DNA from: Draconibacterium orientale
GTDB lineage: Bacteria; Bacteroidota; Bacteroidia; Bacteroidales; Prolixibacteraceae
DNA length: 64,000 bases
Reading direction: 5' to 3'
Assembly (NCBI RefSeq): GCF_000626635.1
Contig: NZ_CP007451.1
Span: forward strand, 2,923,501 to 2,987,500
Part shown: in pieces, positions 32,517 to 42,397 of the stretch
How positions within the stretch are numbered: the stretch's first letter is position 1
Layout of the letters: each line of letters starts with the position of its first letter
Translations under genes and position numbers: made by a program
The notes under the pieces: model-generated
The model's input: only the letters and a program-made list of their open reading frames with translations
Told to the model about the DNA's origin: nothing
Database searches by the model: none

Positions 32517-34160
32517 ATGAAAGTTGCACTGGCACAGTTAAATTATACCATCGGCGATTTTGAAGGAAATGCGTCGAAGATTATTGCAGAGATCAATCGC
32601 CTAAAACAAGAGGACGTTGATTTGGTTGTTTTTTCCGAATTGTCGGTATGCGGTTATTACCCGCACGATTTGCTGGAGAAAAAGGAGTTTATTGCAAAAG
32701 CCGATGATGCTGTTGCCGAAATAGCAAAGCATTGCCACGGAATTGCGGCTTTGGTTGGCGCGCCTCGAATAAACCAGCATGAACGAGGTAAAACACTTTT
32801 TAACGCGGCACTGTTTCTGGCCGATGGCGAAATAAAAAGCAGCCATAACAAAACGCTGCTGCCTACCTACGATATTTTTGATGAATACCGTCATTTTGAG
32901 CCGAACCGCGAGTTTAGTTTGGTAGAATACAAAGGCGAAAAAATTGCCGTTACCATTTGCGAAGACCTGTGGGATGAACAGCCAACGGCCAACGAATTTG
33001 GAAAGGATAAGCTCTACTCCATATCGCCAATGGAAGAACTGGCAAAGCTGAATCCCGATTTTGTGGTGAATCTTTCGGCGTCGCCATTTTCGTACAATCA
33101 GGAAGGCTGGCGCAAAAATGTACTGATTACAAAAGCAAAAAAATACGGCCTGCCCATTTTGTATTGCAACCAGGTGGGAGCACAAACCGAGCTGGTTTTT
33201 GATGGCGGATCGGTGTATATCGATGCTACCGGCGAAATTGTAAAGGAGTTGAAATATTTCGAAGAGGATTGTCTGGTGCTTGATACCACGGCTTTGGGCG
33301 AAAAAGAACTGCAACCAAAAGTTGATTACATCGAGAAAATACATGATGCGCTGGTACTGGGCATCCGCGATTATTTTAAAAAGATGGGTTTTAAGCAGGC
33401 TACACTTGGATTGTCGGGCGGAATTGATTCGGCAGTTACCGTTGTTCTGGCGGTTCGCGCATTGGGTGCCGAAAATGTGCGCGTGTTGTTAATGCCATCG
33501 AAATATTCTTCGGACCACAGCGTGAATGATGCCCGCGAGCTGGCCGAAAACCTGGGCATTCGTTACGATGTGGTGAATATTCAGTCGGCAGTCGATCAGT
33601 TTGAAACGGCGCTGGCTCCACTATTCGAAGGCTGCTCGCCTGATGTTACCGAAGAAAATATTCAGGCACGTGCCCGTGGAATTTACATGATGGCGATTTC
33701 GAATAAATTCGGCCACATTCTGCTAAATACCACCAATAAAAGTGAGTGTGCGGTGGGTTACGGTACGCTGTACGGCGACATGAACGGTGGTTTGGCCGTG
33801 CTGGGCGATGTTTACAAGCTGGATGTGTTTAAACTGTCGCGGTTTATGAATAAAGACGGCGAAGTTATTCCGGAGAATACCATTGTAAAACCACCGTCGG
33901 CCGAGTTGCGCCCCGACCAGAAAGATACCGACTCGTTGCCTGAGTACGAAGATCTGGATACCATGCTTTTTAACTACATTGAATTAAATAAATCGCCAAA
34001 AGAAATTGCTGCTTTAGGTTATGATGAAGCAGTAGTCCGACGAGTTATTAGAATGGTAAATACCAATGAATACAAGCGTTTTCAGGCCGCTCCTATTTTA
34101 AGAGTAAGTTCAAAAGCTTTTGGCTTCGGACGAAAAATGCCGCTGGTTGCCCGTTATTAG
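32517..34160 (+). CDS. nadE: Glutamine-dependent NAD+ synthetase
   Basis: Last step of NAD synthesis: amidates deamido-NAD with ammonia taken from glutamine. 547 residues with two domains. The N-terminal nitrilase-like glutaminase shows the Glu-Lys-Cys triad: E41 in FSELSVCGYYP, Lys in NKTLLPTYD (about 113) and Cys in VTICEDLWD (about 149). The C-terminal synthetase has the pyrophosphate loop LGLSGGIDSAV (about 297-307) and TTNKSECAVGYGT. A short hairpin precedes the start. Confidence 0.95.
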   Translation: MKVALAQLNYTIGDFEGNASKIIAEINRLKQEDVDLVVFSELSVCGYYPHDLLEKKEFIAKADDAVAEIAKHCHGIAALVGAPRINQHERGKTLFNAALFLADGEIKSSHNKTLLPTYDIFDEYRHFEPNREFSLVEYKGEKIAVTICEDLWDEQPTANEFGKDKLYSISPMEELAKLNPDFVVNLSASPFSYNQEGWRKNVLITKAKKYGLPILYCNQVGAQTELVFDGGSVYIDATGEIVKELKYFEEDCLVLDTTALGEKELQPKVDYIEKIHDALVLGIRDYFKKMGFKQATLGLSGGIDSAVTVVLAVRALGAENVRVLLMPSKYSSDHSVNDARELAENLGIRYDVVNIQSAVDQFETALAPLFEGCSPDVTEENIQARARGIYMMAISNKFGHILLNTTNKSECAVGYGTLYGDMNGGLAVLGDVYKLDVFKLSRFMNKDGEVIPENTIVKPPSAELRPDQKDTDSLPEYEDLDTMLFNYIELNKSPKEIAALGYDEAVVRRVIRMVNTNEYKRFQAAPILRVSSKAFGFGRKMPLVARY

Positions 34161-34266
34161 CCAGGTAAATTTTTTATCCACCATTTTTAAGGGTTGTTGT
34201 TAATGGTATTATTGCGGTTTGAGGTAAAATAACTGTTAAAAAAGAGTCAATTTTAACATTTTTTTT

Positions 34267-34274
34267 TAGCTTTG
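34267..34274 (+). promoter_or_regulatory. Candidate -7 box for the Crp/Fnr gene
   Basis: TAGCTTTG is an exact TAnnTTTG match 27 bases before the ATG at 34301, giving a short leader. Confidence 0.45.
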
Positions 34275-34300
34275 ATGCTGTAAAACATACAGACGGGTAT

Positions 34301-35002
34301 ATGTTAAATTCAGATATTGGGCTTCGAGACCTGGTTGACAATCAGAAATCAATTTTTTATTTGTTGGGGCAGGAAGATAAAGACGAACTGCAACACCATA
34401 TTTCTCTTTCGCAGTACAAGAAGAATGAATTTATTTACAAAGAAGGAGATAAGCCAAATGGATTTTTGGTTTTGATTGACGGAAAGGTTAAGATTTTTAA
34501 AGAAGGAGTAGGGGGCAGAGAGCAGATTATTCGGATGACAAAACCACTTGGGCTGATCGGTTACCGCGCATTGCTTGCCGAGGAAACCCACAACGGTTCG
34601 GCGGTAACTCTTGAAGAGTCGCTTGTTTGTACTATCGATCCTGAGTTTATTTTTGAACGCGCCTTAAAAAATTCTGATTTCTCGTTTAAAATAATCAGTA
34701 AACTTTCGAAAGAATTGGGTTTCTCCAATGCCCGTACCGTTACATTAACACAAAAACATATTCGTGGTCGTTTGGCCGAATCGCTTATTCTGTTGAAAGA
34801 TAAATATGGTTATGAAAACGATGGTACAACGTTAAAAGCCTTCTTATCGCGCGAGGATATTGCTAACCTGTCGAATATGACCACTTCGAATGCCATTCGT
34901 ACCTTGTCGACTTTTGCCAGCGAAAAAGTAATTGCTATCGATGGTAGAAAGATTCGGATTCTGGATGCGGTTCGTTTAGAGCGAATCAGTAAATTAGGAT
35001 AA
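34301..35002 (+). CDS. Crp/Fnr family transcription regulator
   Basis: 233 residues. The N-terminal cyclic-nucleotide-binding beta-roll (about 20-135) includes YKEGDKPNGFLVLIDGKVKI. The C-terminal winged helix (about 150-225) includes FLSREDIANLSNMTTSNAIRTL as the helix-turn-helix. No Fnr-type cysteine cluster is present, so oxygen sensing by Fe-S is unlikely; the ligand is unknown. It is monocistronic with its own promoter box and terminator. Confidence 0.9.
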   Translation: MLNSDIGLRDLVDNQKSIFYLLGQEDKDELQHHISLSQYKKNEFIYKEGDKPNGFLVLIDGKVKIFKEGVGGREQIIRMTKPLGLIGYRALLAEETHNGSAVTLEESLVCTIDPEFIFERALKNSDFSFKIISKLSKELGFSNARTVTLTQKHIRGRLAESLILLKDKYGYENDGTTLKAFLSREDIANLSNMTTSNAIRTLSTFASEKVIAIDGRKIRILDAVRLERISKLG

Positions 35003-35027
35003 TTGTTTCAAATAAAAATATAGAGAG

Positions 35028-35058
35028 TGCCACTTGAGAAATCAGGTGGCATTTTTTT
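35028..35058 (+). terminator. Terminator after the Crp/Fnr gene
   Basis: TGCCACTTGA (35028-35037) pairs with TCAGGTGGCA (35042-35051) around a GAAA loop, with one G-U pair, followed by seven T residues. Confidence 0.9.
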
Positions 35059-35305
35059 ATTTCGCAGAATTCAATGTAAAGTTCCTTGAACTATTTTTTG
35101 CGCCGTTCTTCAGAGCGGTGTTCTGTGGTAGAAAAAAGGATCACATGAAATTTCTGATGGAGCATAAATTTTTGTCATTTTCACTTTTTAACGATAAATG
35201 AACTTATAAGGAAGTCAATATATGGAATTAATAGGGCTTCATAACTCTTTCTACCCTTTTGTTCCCGACGTAAAGTACGGGATTTCGCAAGCTCAACTGT
35301 AGACA

Positions 35306-35326
35306 TTTTCCCTTATAAAGGGAAAA
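35306..35326. repeat. 9-bp inverted repeat
   Basis: TTTTCCCTT (35306-35314) and AAGGGAAAA (35318-35326) are exact reverse complements with three bases between. Confidence 0.6.
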
Positions 35327-35575
35327 CAGTTTTTTAGTAACTGGAAGAGGATTTGGTGCTGCTATTACATTTTCCTAACAACAGGCTCTCCTCGTGAGGG
35401 GAGCTCCCGCCAGGGTGAGGGGTAATGCATATATTATACTGTTGCCCGAATTACAATGGTTAATGCCGATACTACAACACCGGAGCGTTCTGAATGAAAT
35501 GAAAAAATGCGACACTTTGTTGTTAAATCGGTATAACACCTCAATTTGTAATCGATTTTATGTCTCAAACATACA

Positions 35576-38044
35576 TTATTCCTGCAAATACACCCGTTTC
35601 ACCCGCTGCGATATTCCTGTTAAAATCTCGTAAGGTATCGTCTCAAGTAGTTGAGCCACTTTTGAAATGGAAATATTTGGCCCAAAGATTTCAACGCTGT
35701 CGCCGGGGTTTACCTCCAGGTTTGTAACATCAAGCATTAGCATGTCCATACAAATGTTTCCGATTATTCTGGCCTCTTGTCCGTTAACCAAAGCGCTGCC
35801 TAAACCGTTACCGAGTCGGCGGTTAATTCCATCGGCATAACCCATTGGCACAACGGCTACCCGGCTTTGGTACTTTATTTTCCCCTTGCGGTTGTACCCA
35901 ACGGTTTCGTTTGTATTGACCGTTTTTACTTGCGAAACAGTGGTTTTTAATGTGCTGATTTGTTGCAATGATAATCCGGTTTGCGAAATGCCGTAAAGGC
36001 CAATTCCCAGTCGTACCATATCCATCTGGTGTTGCGGGAACCGTTCAATACCGGCCGAGTTCAGAATGTGCTTGTTAATTTTGTAAGGAAAAGCATTTTC
36101 AATTAAAGCCGATAAATCTGCATATCGCAGGAATTGTTCCTGGGTAAAATCATCCAGCTCCGCTTCGTCGCTTCCGGCAAGGTGCGAAAAAACCGATTGT
36201 ATTTTTAAATGCTTATTGTTTTTCGTAAATGCGATTACTTCCTCAATCTCTTTTTTTGTTTTCAGGCCCAGGCGGTTCATCCCCGTATCAATTTTTATGT
36301 GGATGGGGAAGTTGTTTATGCCAAATTCAATAACCACTTTTGAAAACTGTTGCAAGAGTTGGAGGCTGTAAATGTTGGGTTCCAGGTTAAAATCGATGAT
36401 GTTCTGAAAACTGTCGTGTTCCGGATTCATCACTAAAATTGGAATGTTGATGCCTGCATTTCGCAGTTGAACCCCTTCGTCGGCCACAGCCACAGCCAGG
36501 TAATCCACATTTTGGTGTTGTAAAAGCATTGCAATTTCCACATCACCGCTACCATACGAAAAAGCTTTTACCATCACCATTATTTTAGTCTCAGGTTTTA
36601 GCAGTTTGCGGAAAGTATTAAGGTTATGAATCAGTGCATTCAGGTTGATCTCAAGCACCGTTTGATGTGCTTTTTGTTGCAATAATGCCGATATTTTCTC
36701 CAGCTCAAATTGCCGGGCACCTTTTATTAAAATTGCCGACGATGAATAGTTGCTTCGAACAAATTGTTTCTCAAACTCGCTGCGATTGGCATAAAACTCG
36801 CATTCCATTTCAAAAATATGCTGGTGTTGGTAAAGATCTTTGCCAATTCCGGTGAGTTTGTTAATTCCCCATTCCTGCAAAAGCTGGTTTACTTTCGAAT
36901 ACAGTTCCTCAGTTTCGATACCTGTTTGCTGGATGTCAGATAAAATTACGTGTTTAAACAAATGGCTTATAGCCGCTTGCTGTTTGAGTACCGAGAGCGC
37001 GATACTTAGCGAATTTAAATCCGAATTGTAATAGTCGTTTATCAGCAGGCAGTTGTTTATGCCTTGTTTAATCTCGAGGCGCATAGCCACCGGTTGCAGT
37101 TTGCTGAATTGCGCCGGAAAATCTTTTGGATTTTTCTTCAAAGCAATTAGCGTAGCAAAACAATGACAGGCATTTTCAATCGCCGAATCATCGGTGAATG
37201 GTATTGAAAATGAATAATTCACATCGTTAATCCTTGCCTCAATTTCGGTAGTAGTCGTTTTTATTTTGCATTTAAACCGGATAGCTGCATCATTGTTTTT
37301 TAACGACCAGTTTATTGGTTCAATATCATTTTGCAAGCAAAATTCTGCGATGTTTTCGGAGTAGAAGCGATCGGAACGAAATACCAACTTTTTTGCACCT
37401 GTAAACAGTTTTAATTTTTCGCTCAGTTTTTCCTCCATCGAGCGGAAATTTTCCTGATGAGCATCGCCAATGTTGGTTAAAATTCCAATGTTGGGCCGAA
37501 CGATTGGTGCAAGCTTTTCCATTTCATTGGGTTCCGAAATTCCTGCCTCTAACAGGGCCAGGTCGTATTGGTTGTCGATTAACAAAGCCGATAAAGGAAC
37601 ACCTACCTGCGAGTTGTAGCTTTTGGGGCTTCGTACAATTTTAAACTCCGTGGAAAGTAAATCGTACAACCACTCTTTTACAATGGTTTTGCCATTGCTT
37701 CCGGTAATTCCGATAACAGGCTGCGAAAACCGGTTTCGGTTATAAGCGGCTAGTTGCTGAAGTGCGACAATGGTGTCTTTTACCAGAATGTAGCCGGCTT
37801 TGTTGTCAATAAAATTCTTGTTGGAAACGATAAATAGCTGAACACCTTTTTTGCGCAGTTGAGCGATGTAATTGTGCCCGTTAAAAACGGGGCCGCTTAA
37901 GGCAAAAAAAGCAGCGTTCGTTCCGCCGAAGAAAGTACGGCTGTCGGTAATAATTTCTGAAACAGTAAAATCCTGTAAGGATGAGGACGCGAAAAGCTCG
38001 CCATTTATTGCGGCGCTTATTTGTTTTGCCGTCAGTTTGATCAT
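35576..38044 (-). CDS. Fused MurF (UDP-MurNAc-tripeptide:D-Ala-D-Ala ligase) and alanine racemase
   Basis: 822 residues with two enzymes of peptidoglycan synthesis in one chain. The N-terminal Mur ligase (about 1-450) has the P-loop GITGSNGKT (112-120) and adds D-Ala-D-Ala to the UDP-MurNAc-tripeptide. The C-terminal fold III racemase (about 455-822) has the PLP lysine in [11 protein letters not shown] and RLGIGLYGI, and makes D-alanine from L-alanine. This fusion is typical of Bacteroidota. The ATG overlaps the stop of the upstream thymidine kinase gene (ATGA). Ddl, the enzyme between these two steps, is at 53431 in this window. Confidence 0.94.
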   Translation of the reverse strand: MIKLTAKQISAAINGELFASSSLQDFTVSEIITDSRTFFGGTNAAFFALSGPVFNGHNYIAQLRKKGVQLFIVSNKNFIDNKAGYILVKDTIVALQQLAAYNRNRFSQPVIGITGSNGKTIVKEWLYDLLSTEFKIVRSPKSYNSQVGVPLSALLIDNQYDLALLEAGISEPNEMEKLAPIVRPNIGILTNIGDAHQENFRSMEEKLSEKLKLFTGAKKLVFRSDRFYSENIAEFCLQNDIEPINWSLKNNDAAIRFKCKIKTTTTEIEARINDVNYSFSIPFTDDSAIENACHCFATLIALKKNPKDFPAQFSKLQPVAMRLEIKQGINNCLLINDYYNSDLNSLSIALSVLKQQAAISHLFKHVILSDIQQTGIETEELYSKVNQLLQEWGINKLTGIGKDLYQHQHIFEMECEFYANRSEFEKQFVRSNYSSSAILIKGARQFELEKISALLQQKAHQTVLEINLNALIHNLNTFRKLLKPETKIMVMVKAFSYGSGDVEIAMLLQHQNVDYLAVAVADEGVQLRNAGINIPILVMNPEHDSFQNIIDFNLEPNIYSLQLLQQFSKVVIEFGINNFPIHIKIDTGMNRLGLKTKKEIEEVIAFTKNNKHLKIQSVFSHLAGSDEAELDDFTQEQFLRYADLSALIENAFPYKINKHILNSAGIERFPQHQMDMVRLGIGLYGISQTGLSLQQISTLKTTVSQVKTVNTNETVGYNRKGKIKYQSRVAVVPMGYADGINRRLGNGLGSALVNGQEARIIGNICMDMLMLDVTNLEVNPGDSVEIFGPNISISKVAQLLETIPYEILTGISQRVKRVYLQE

Positions 38045-38622
38045 TGTTCCTTATGTGCTTTGTTGTAACAGCGTCGGCAAAGTGGTTCATAAATGTCTTT
38101 TTCGCCCAGCAAAACCACTTGCTCTTTTTCCGAAATACGATGAGAGAATTGAGCAATGCTTCCGCACCGAACGCAAATCGCGTGTACTTTGGTAATGTAA
38201 TCGGCAACCGCCATCAGCCCCGGAATCGGGCCAAAAGGTTCGCCTTTAAAATCCATATCCAACCCGGCAACAATAACGCGAATACCCATGTTAGCCAGTT
38301 GGTTTACCACATTTATCAGGCCTTTGTCGAAAAACTGGGCTTCGTCAATTCCAATTACATCAACATCTCCGGCCAGTAACAGAATATTGGCCGAGTTTTC
38401 AACCGGAGTGGAGTGGATTGCATTTTCGTCGTGCGAAACCACTTCCGTTTCCGAGTAACGAACATCAACCATTGGCTTGTAAATTTCCACCTTTTGTTTG
38501 GCAATTTTGGCACGTTTCAGCCGCCGTATCAATTCTTCCGTCTTCCCGGAAAACATCGATCCGGCAACAACTTCAATGGTGCCAACTTTTTTATGGCTGT
38601 TTACATCTCTTTCAATAAACAT
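38041..38622 (-). CDS. tdk: Thymidine kinase
   Basis: 193 residues of the type II thymidine kinase family: P-loop [10 protein letters not shown] (21-30), the DEAQFF motif, and a zinc site made of CVRCG and CRRCY near the C-terminus. It phosphorylates thymidine in the salvage pathway. It is the first gene of a pair with MurF-Alr, joined by a 4-base ATGA overlap. Confidence 0.95.
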   Translation of the reverse strand: MFIERDVNSHKKVGTIEVVAGSMFSGKTEELIRRLKRAKIAKQKVEIYKPMVDVRYSETEVVSHDENAIHSTPVENSANILLLAGDVDVIGIDEAQFFDKGLINVVNQLANMGIRVIVAGLDMDFKGEPFGPIPGLMAVADYITKVHAICVRCGSIAQFSHRISEKEQVVLLGEKDIYEPLCRRCYNKAHKEQ

Positions 38623-38760
38623 CTGTCGTTACTCTTTTTAGTAATACTTTTCTTACAGGGTATTTTTATTTACTACTTTTACAAAAATAAAATTTACGGG
38701 CTTGTTTGGGCACTGTAAAGCACGATTAATTTACCAACATCGCGTTAAAAGCTTGGATGA

Positions 38761-39657
38761 ATGGATAATAAAAAGTTATTTAAATTTCTGCTTAAAGATA
38801 TTTCGGAGATAGAGGAATTGTTTGCCGAAAAAGGCACTGATGGATTTGATGAATTGGAGATGGAATTTATCCGCACTCGTTTCAATGGGGCCAAACACAT
38901 TATTCAGCTCTTGAGCCAAAAAGATGTGCCGGCACAAAGAGTAATGGTATCGGCACCCGATAAATCGGCAGTGGCTACTGAACCTGAGCCAGCGGAGACT
39001 AAAAATTCAGTTAATCCACAAGCTACTTTTTCGGATGAAGAAAAGGAGAGCTTAGCCGCTTTGTCGGATTTTGAAGAGGAGTTAAAGCAGGAAGAAAGTA
39101 AGCCGGAACCGGTTGTGCAGGAAGAGGAAGTTGCAGCGACTGAACAGGAACATAAAATAGAAAAAGAAATTGCATCAGAAGGAGAGAGCGAAGTTATAGC
39201 TGAACAAGAGGAGGAGAGTGCTCCCGAAGTGGAAGAAGAAATTACGGAGGAAGAACCAAAAACTGAAGAAGTAAAAGAAGAACCTGTTAGAGAAATAGAG
39301 CCGGAAGAAGAGCCGGAAGCCGTTGCAATAAGTAACCGGATTGGCGATCGTATTATTACCGAAAAGTCGGTTAACGATTTGCTTAGTGGCAACGGTGATA
39401 AAAAGCTGGAGTATAAAATATCGAACAGCCCGGTACAAAGCATTCAGGCTGCTATTGGAATAAACGACCGTTACCAGTACATTCGGGAACTGTTTAGCGG
39501 CAACGCCGAAACCTTTGCAAAAACAGTTGTCGATCTCGATAATTTAGGTAATATTCAGGAGGCTGTTGCTTATTTGCACGAGAACTTTAAATGGAAAAAG
39601 AATGAAACCAGCCTGAAATTTGTAAACCTTGTAAAGCGCCGGTTCCCAAATGGATAA
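38761..39657 (+). CDS. Uncharacterised protein with long acidic linker
   Basis: 298 residues. Residues 1-60 form a helical head (MDNKKLFKFLLKDISEIEELF). Residues about 85-190 are a low-complexity, glutamate-rich linker with runs such as EEEVAAT and EEEPE. Residues about 195-298 are a folded tail (NRIGDRIITEKSVNDLL, SIQAAIGINDRYQYIRELF) resembling tails common in Bacteroidota proteins of unknown function. No signal peptide. The last 8 bases overlap rsmI, so the pair is translationally coupled. A scaffold or regulatory role is only a guess. Confidence 0.75.
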   Translation: MDNKKLFKFLLKDISEIEELFAEKGTDGFDELEMEFIRTRFNGAKHIIQLLSQKDVPAQRVMVSAPDKSAVATEPEPAETKNSVNPQATFSDEEKESLAALSDFEEELKQEESKPEPVVQEEEVAATEQEHKIEKEIASEGESEVIAEQEEESAPEVEEEITEEEPKTEEVKEEPVREIEPEEEPEAVAISNRIGDRIITEKSVNDLLSGNGDKKLEYKISNSPVQSIQAAIGINDRYQYIRELFSGNAETFAKTVVDLDNLGNIQEAVAYLHENFKWKKNETSLKFVNLVKRRFPNG

Positions 39658-40333
39658 CGAAGCAAAATTAATACTCGTTCCAACGCCCATTGGTAATCTG
39701 CAGGATATAACTTTGCGGGCAGTTGAAGTTTTAAAAACGGCCGATATTATTCTGGCAGAAGATACCCGGGTATCGTCAAAACTTTTAAAACATCTTGAGA
39801 TAGATAAGAAACTGCTTGCGCACCATAAGTTTAACGAGCATAAAACTACGGGTTCAATTGTTTCTAAAATTGAGCAGGGAAATACCGTAGCTTTAATTTC
39901 TGATGCCGGCACACCTGCCATTTCCGATCCCGGTTTTCTGTTGGTACGGGCTTGCGTGGAGAAAAACGTGAAAGTAGAATGTTTACCGGGAGCTACCGCA
40001 TTAATTCCTGCGTTGGCGGTATCGGGGCTGCCAACCGATAAATTTGTTTTCGAAGGATTTTTACCTCAGAAAAAAGGCCGTCAGACGCGATTGAAAATTT
40101 TGGCAGAAGAGCCACGGACAATAGTGCTTTATGAATCACCCTATCGATTGGTAAAGGCGTTGGGGCAGTTTTCAGAATTTTTTGGCCCCGAACGAAAAGC
40201 CTGTGTTTGCCGCGAGCTAAGTAAAATGTTCGAGGAGGTAAAACGGGGAACAGTAACCGAACTACAAGAATATTACACAGAACATCCTCCCAAAGGCGAA
40301 ATAGTGATTGTTGTTGAGGGAAAAAATGATTAA
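39650..40333 (+). CDS. rsmI: 16S rRNA (cytidine1402-2'-O)-methyltransferase
   Basis: 227 residues of the tetrapyrrole methylase fold. Family motifs are LILVPTPIGNLQDITLRA, LAEDTRVSSKLL, ISDAGTPAISDPG and LPGATALIPALAVSGLP. It 2'-O-methylates C1402 of 16S rRNA. The length is shorter than the E. coli protein (286) because the C-terminal extension is missing, as is usual in this phylum. It overlaps the acidic-linker protein gene by 8 bases. Confidence 0.93.
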   Translation: MDNEAKLILVPTPIGNLQDITLRAVEVLKTADIILAEDTRVSSKLLKHLEIDKKLLAHHKFNEHKTTGSIVSKIEQGNTVALISDAGTPAISDPGFLLVRACVEKNVKVECLPGATALIPALAVSGLPTDKFVFEGFLPQKKGRQTRLKILAEEPRTIVLYESPYRLVKALGQFSEFFGPERKACVCRELSKMFEEVKRGTVTELQEYYTEHPPKGEIVIVVEGKND

Positions 40334-40367
40334 CCGTTTTGCCTCAGCATAAACTTGCCCAAAAGAA

Positions 40368-41069
40368 ATGAGAAAAAAATACACGCATCTTTTTTTTGAT
40401 CTGGATAACACTTTGTGGGATTTTAAAACCAACTCGAGGTATGCCATGCAGGAAACCTTTAAAATGCTGGCGCTGGAAAAGAGAGGGGCAAAATTCGATG
40501 CCTTCTTTGATGTTTATTGCGGGCATAACGATAGTTTGTGGCAGGCTTATCGTAAAAAAGAAGTCACAAAGAAAGAGCTTACCCGTCAGCGTTTTCAATT
40601 AACTTTCAATACGTTTTCCATAACAGATGTTGATGCACTTGAGATGAATGATTTGTATCTGAAGGTAATGCCAAAACAGTCGCATTTAATCGAAGGTGCT
40701 ATAGAAATACTGGATTATGTCAAGTCAAAAGGCTATCGTTTGTTTATTATTACCAACGGATTTAAAGAGGTTCAACACGAAAAGCTAAAACAATCGGGGC
40801 TGCAAAGCTATTTCGAAAAGGTATTTATCTCTGAGGAAATAAAAATGCCAAAACCGGGTCGCGAAATATTTGAATACGCCATTAAATCATCCAATGCCCA
40901 AAAGAAAAACAGTTTAATGATTGGCGATGATTGGGAGGTTGATATCTACGGAGCAGCTAACTTTGGTATTGATGCTGTTTATTATAATCGTTTAAAACAG
41001 CCGGTTGAAAAGTTGATGGGTGACACCAATGTCATTGAGTCATTATCGGAGTTGCGCTTGTTTTTGTAA
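40368..41069 (+). CDS. YjjG-family HAD phosphatase (pyrimidine 5'-nucleotidase type)
   Basis: 233 residues of the haloacid dehalogenase superfamily with a helical cap. Motif I is FFDLDNTLWDF (nucleophile Asp near residue 9), motif II is IITNGF, motif III is the lysine in MPKPGREIF, and motif IV is MIGDDWEVDIYGA. The fold and NTLWDF match the YjjG subfamily, which removes phosphate from nucleoside monophosphates including damaged pyrimidines. It lies 34 bases after rsmI. Confidence 0.87.
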   Translation: MRKKYTHLFFDLDNTLWDFKTNSRYAMQETFKMLALEKRGAKFDAFFDVYCGHNDSLWQAYRKKEVTKKELTRQRFQLTFNTFSITDVDALEMNDLYLKVMPKQSHLIEGAIEILDYVKSKGYRLFIITNGFKEVQHEKLKQSGLQSYFEKVFISEEIKMPKPGREIFEYAIKSSNAQKKNSLMIGDDWEVDIYGAANFGIDAVYYNRLKQPVEKLMGDTNVIESLSELRLFL

Positions 41070-42397
41070 TTAGCAAAAGGGTGTTGTTAATCCTCGTATT
41101 GTATTGTTGGGTCAAAAACTTCACCGGTGTTAACCAGGAGCTATAGGTGTATTTTTAGAAAATTGGGCGAAGTTTGTGGTAAAAAGAGCAAAGCCTGAAA
41201 GGAAAGTTCTTCTCACTCCATCTTTACATTTTAAATCACTTGATTTAACGCTTTATTTCTACAGAATTTTAACCACATATCTGATGCGATTGTCAATTTC
41301 GGCGAACCATTATAAAACCGAGTTCATGTTAATATAGAAATCTGATACCAAAATGAGAAGGATGGCACAGAAGCATTGGGGAAAGTACCTGCCTGTATTA
41401 TACATAAAGCACGTAAGACCGGAACATGGAGAATGTGAAAGCTGCCTTTGTTCGTTAAGGTGATGAGGTTGTGGAAACCCGCATTTGATGGGGTAAATAG
41501 CATTTGAAACCCTTATGGATCCTGTTAAAGAGTTATAGGTTAATAATTAATGCTCACTTGGTAGGTTTTCATACCGGCTTTTCTTTTGTATGTTAATTAT
41601 GTGATAATTATCATGTATTGATAAAATAGAACATATGTGACGATGCCTATTTTGTAATAGGCAGAAAAACAGGGGTGTGGGCGTGTTTGTGTGGTGGTTT
41701 TATCTATTGGAGTGCAATTCGATTATTATCTATTTGACAGTTAATTTTAAAAAAAACTTACACTTTCTTTAAAAAATCAAATCTTATTTTAATATTTGTA
41801 ATTGTCAAAAAGAATTAAAAGTTCTGTTTTGTGAGGGGTAATGATGAGTATAAGGATTTGGGGGAATCCTTTCAGAAATTACAAAATTAAATGCTGTTTA
41901 ATTATTACTTAAAAATGTTTCTATGAAGGGGGGTATCATTCACTTGATCTTAAATCAAAATTTTAGGTTCCATATAAATCGGTTTAAAATTTAGTTGCCG
42001 ATTGATGTTCTGCATTGACATTGCTCGCTAGGGGGGATGAATAATGTTGATGGATAGGTCTGTAAAATTGGCTAACTGTTAAAAAAATTAACAATTAGTA
42101 AGGTTTTTCAGTTAGCAAACAGAGCTAAATAAACTAGAAAAGAGATTTTACTTTCTAATTCATAAAAATATTTATGAATGGAATGGAATAGGAAAAATTA
42201 CTTTTTAAAGACAGGAGTTCTCAAAAGTGAAACAATAGAAAAAATGTTGAAAAAATATGACCGGGAGGTGCTCACTCTACATTTACTCACAATTACCCTT
42301 CGTAGAATCTTGAATCCTCCCGGTTTTTCTCAAATATGAATAAAAATGCTAAAAACAATTTTTATAGCGCTTTAATTAATAACTTAAAATTATTTCT
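41070..42397. other. 1.3-kb non-coding region upstream of susC
   Basis: No gene of more than 40 codons is convincing. The segment 41340-41540 is richer in G and C than its flanks and may be a decayed gene or element. Perfect hairpins occur at 41645-41662 (GCCTATT/AATAGGC) and 41852-41871 (AAGGATT/AATCCTT). An 8-bp inverted repeat GCTAACTG/CAGTTAGC spans 42071-42116. A stretch at about 41890-41925 resembles the susC start region at 42368-42402. A leader ORF and terminator-like hairpin lie at 42244-42339. Such long leaders are typical of regulated susC genes. Confidence 0.6.
42260..42328 (+). promoter_or_regulatory. Terminator-like long-loop hairpin in susC leader
   Basis: ACCGGGAGG (42260-42268) pairs perfectly with CCTCCCGGT (42316-42324) over a 47-base loop, followed by TTTTT. 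It ends 70 bases before the susC ATG. Candidate roles are an attenuator or the 3' end of a separate small RNA. Confidence 0.55.

Larger units (their letters stand above)
35003..35575. other. 573-base intergenic region with several hairpins
   Basis: No convincing gene. Beyond the terminator at 35028 it holds TCCCG...CGGGA (35263-35282), a 9-bp inverted repeat TTTTCCCTT/AAGGGAAAA (35306-35326), and a CTCCTC/GGGGAG hairpin with GTGA loop (35388-35403) followed by a GGGTGAGGGG stretch. It looks like an accumulation of dispersed palindromic elements between convergent genes. Confidence 0.6.

Noticed and set aside
32601-33344. 247-codon open frame on the minus strand
   Set aside because: Antisense to nadE, which has full catalytic motifs; composition is Phe/Lys-rich shadow sequence.
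41385-41420. Cobalamin riboswitch upstream of susC
   Set aside because: A short GTACCTGCCTGT resembles the B12 box, but the other conserved elements of the riboswitch are not found in the right order upstream.
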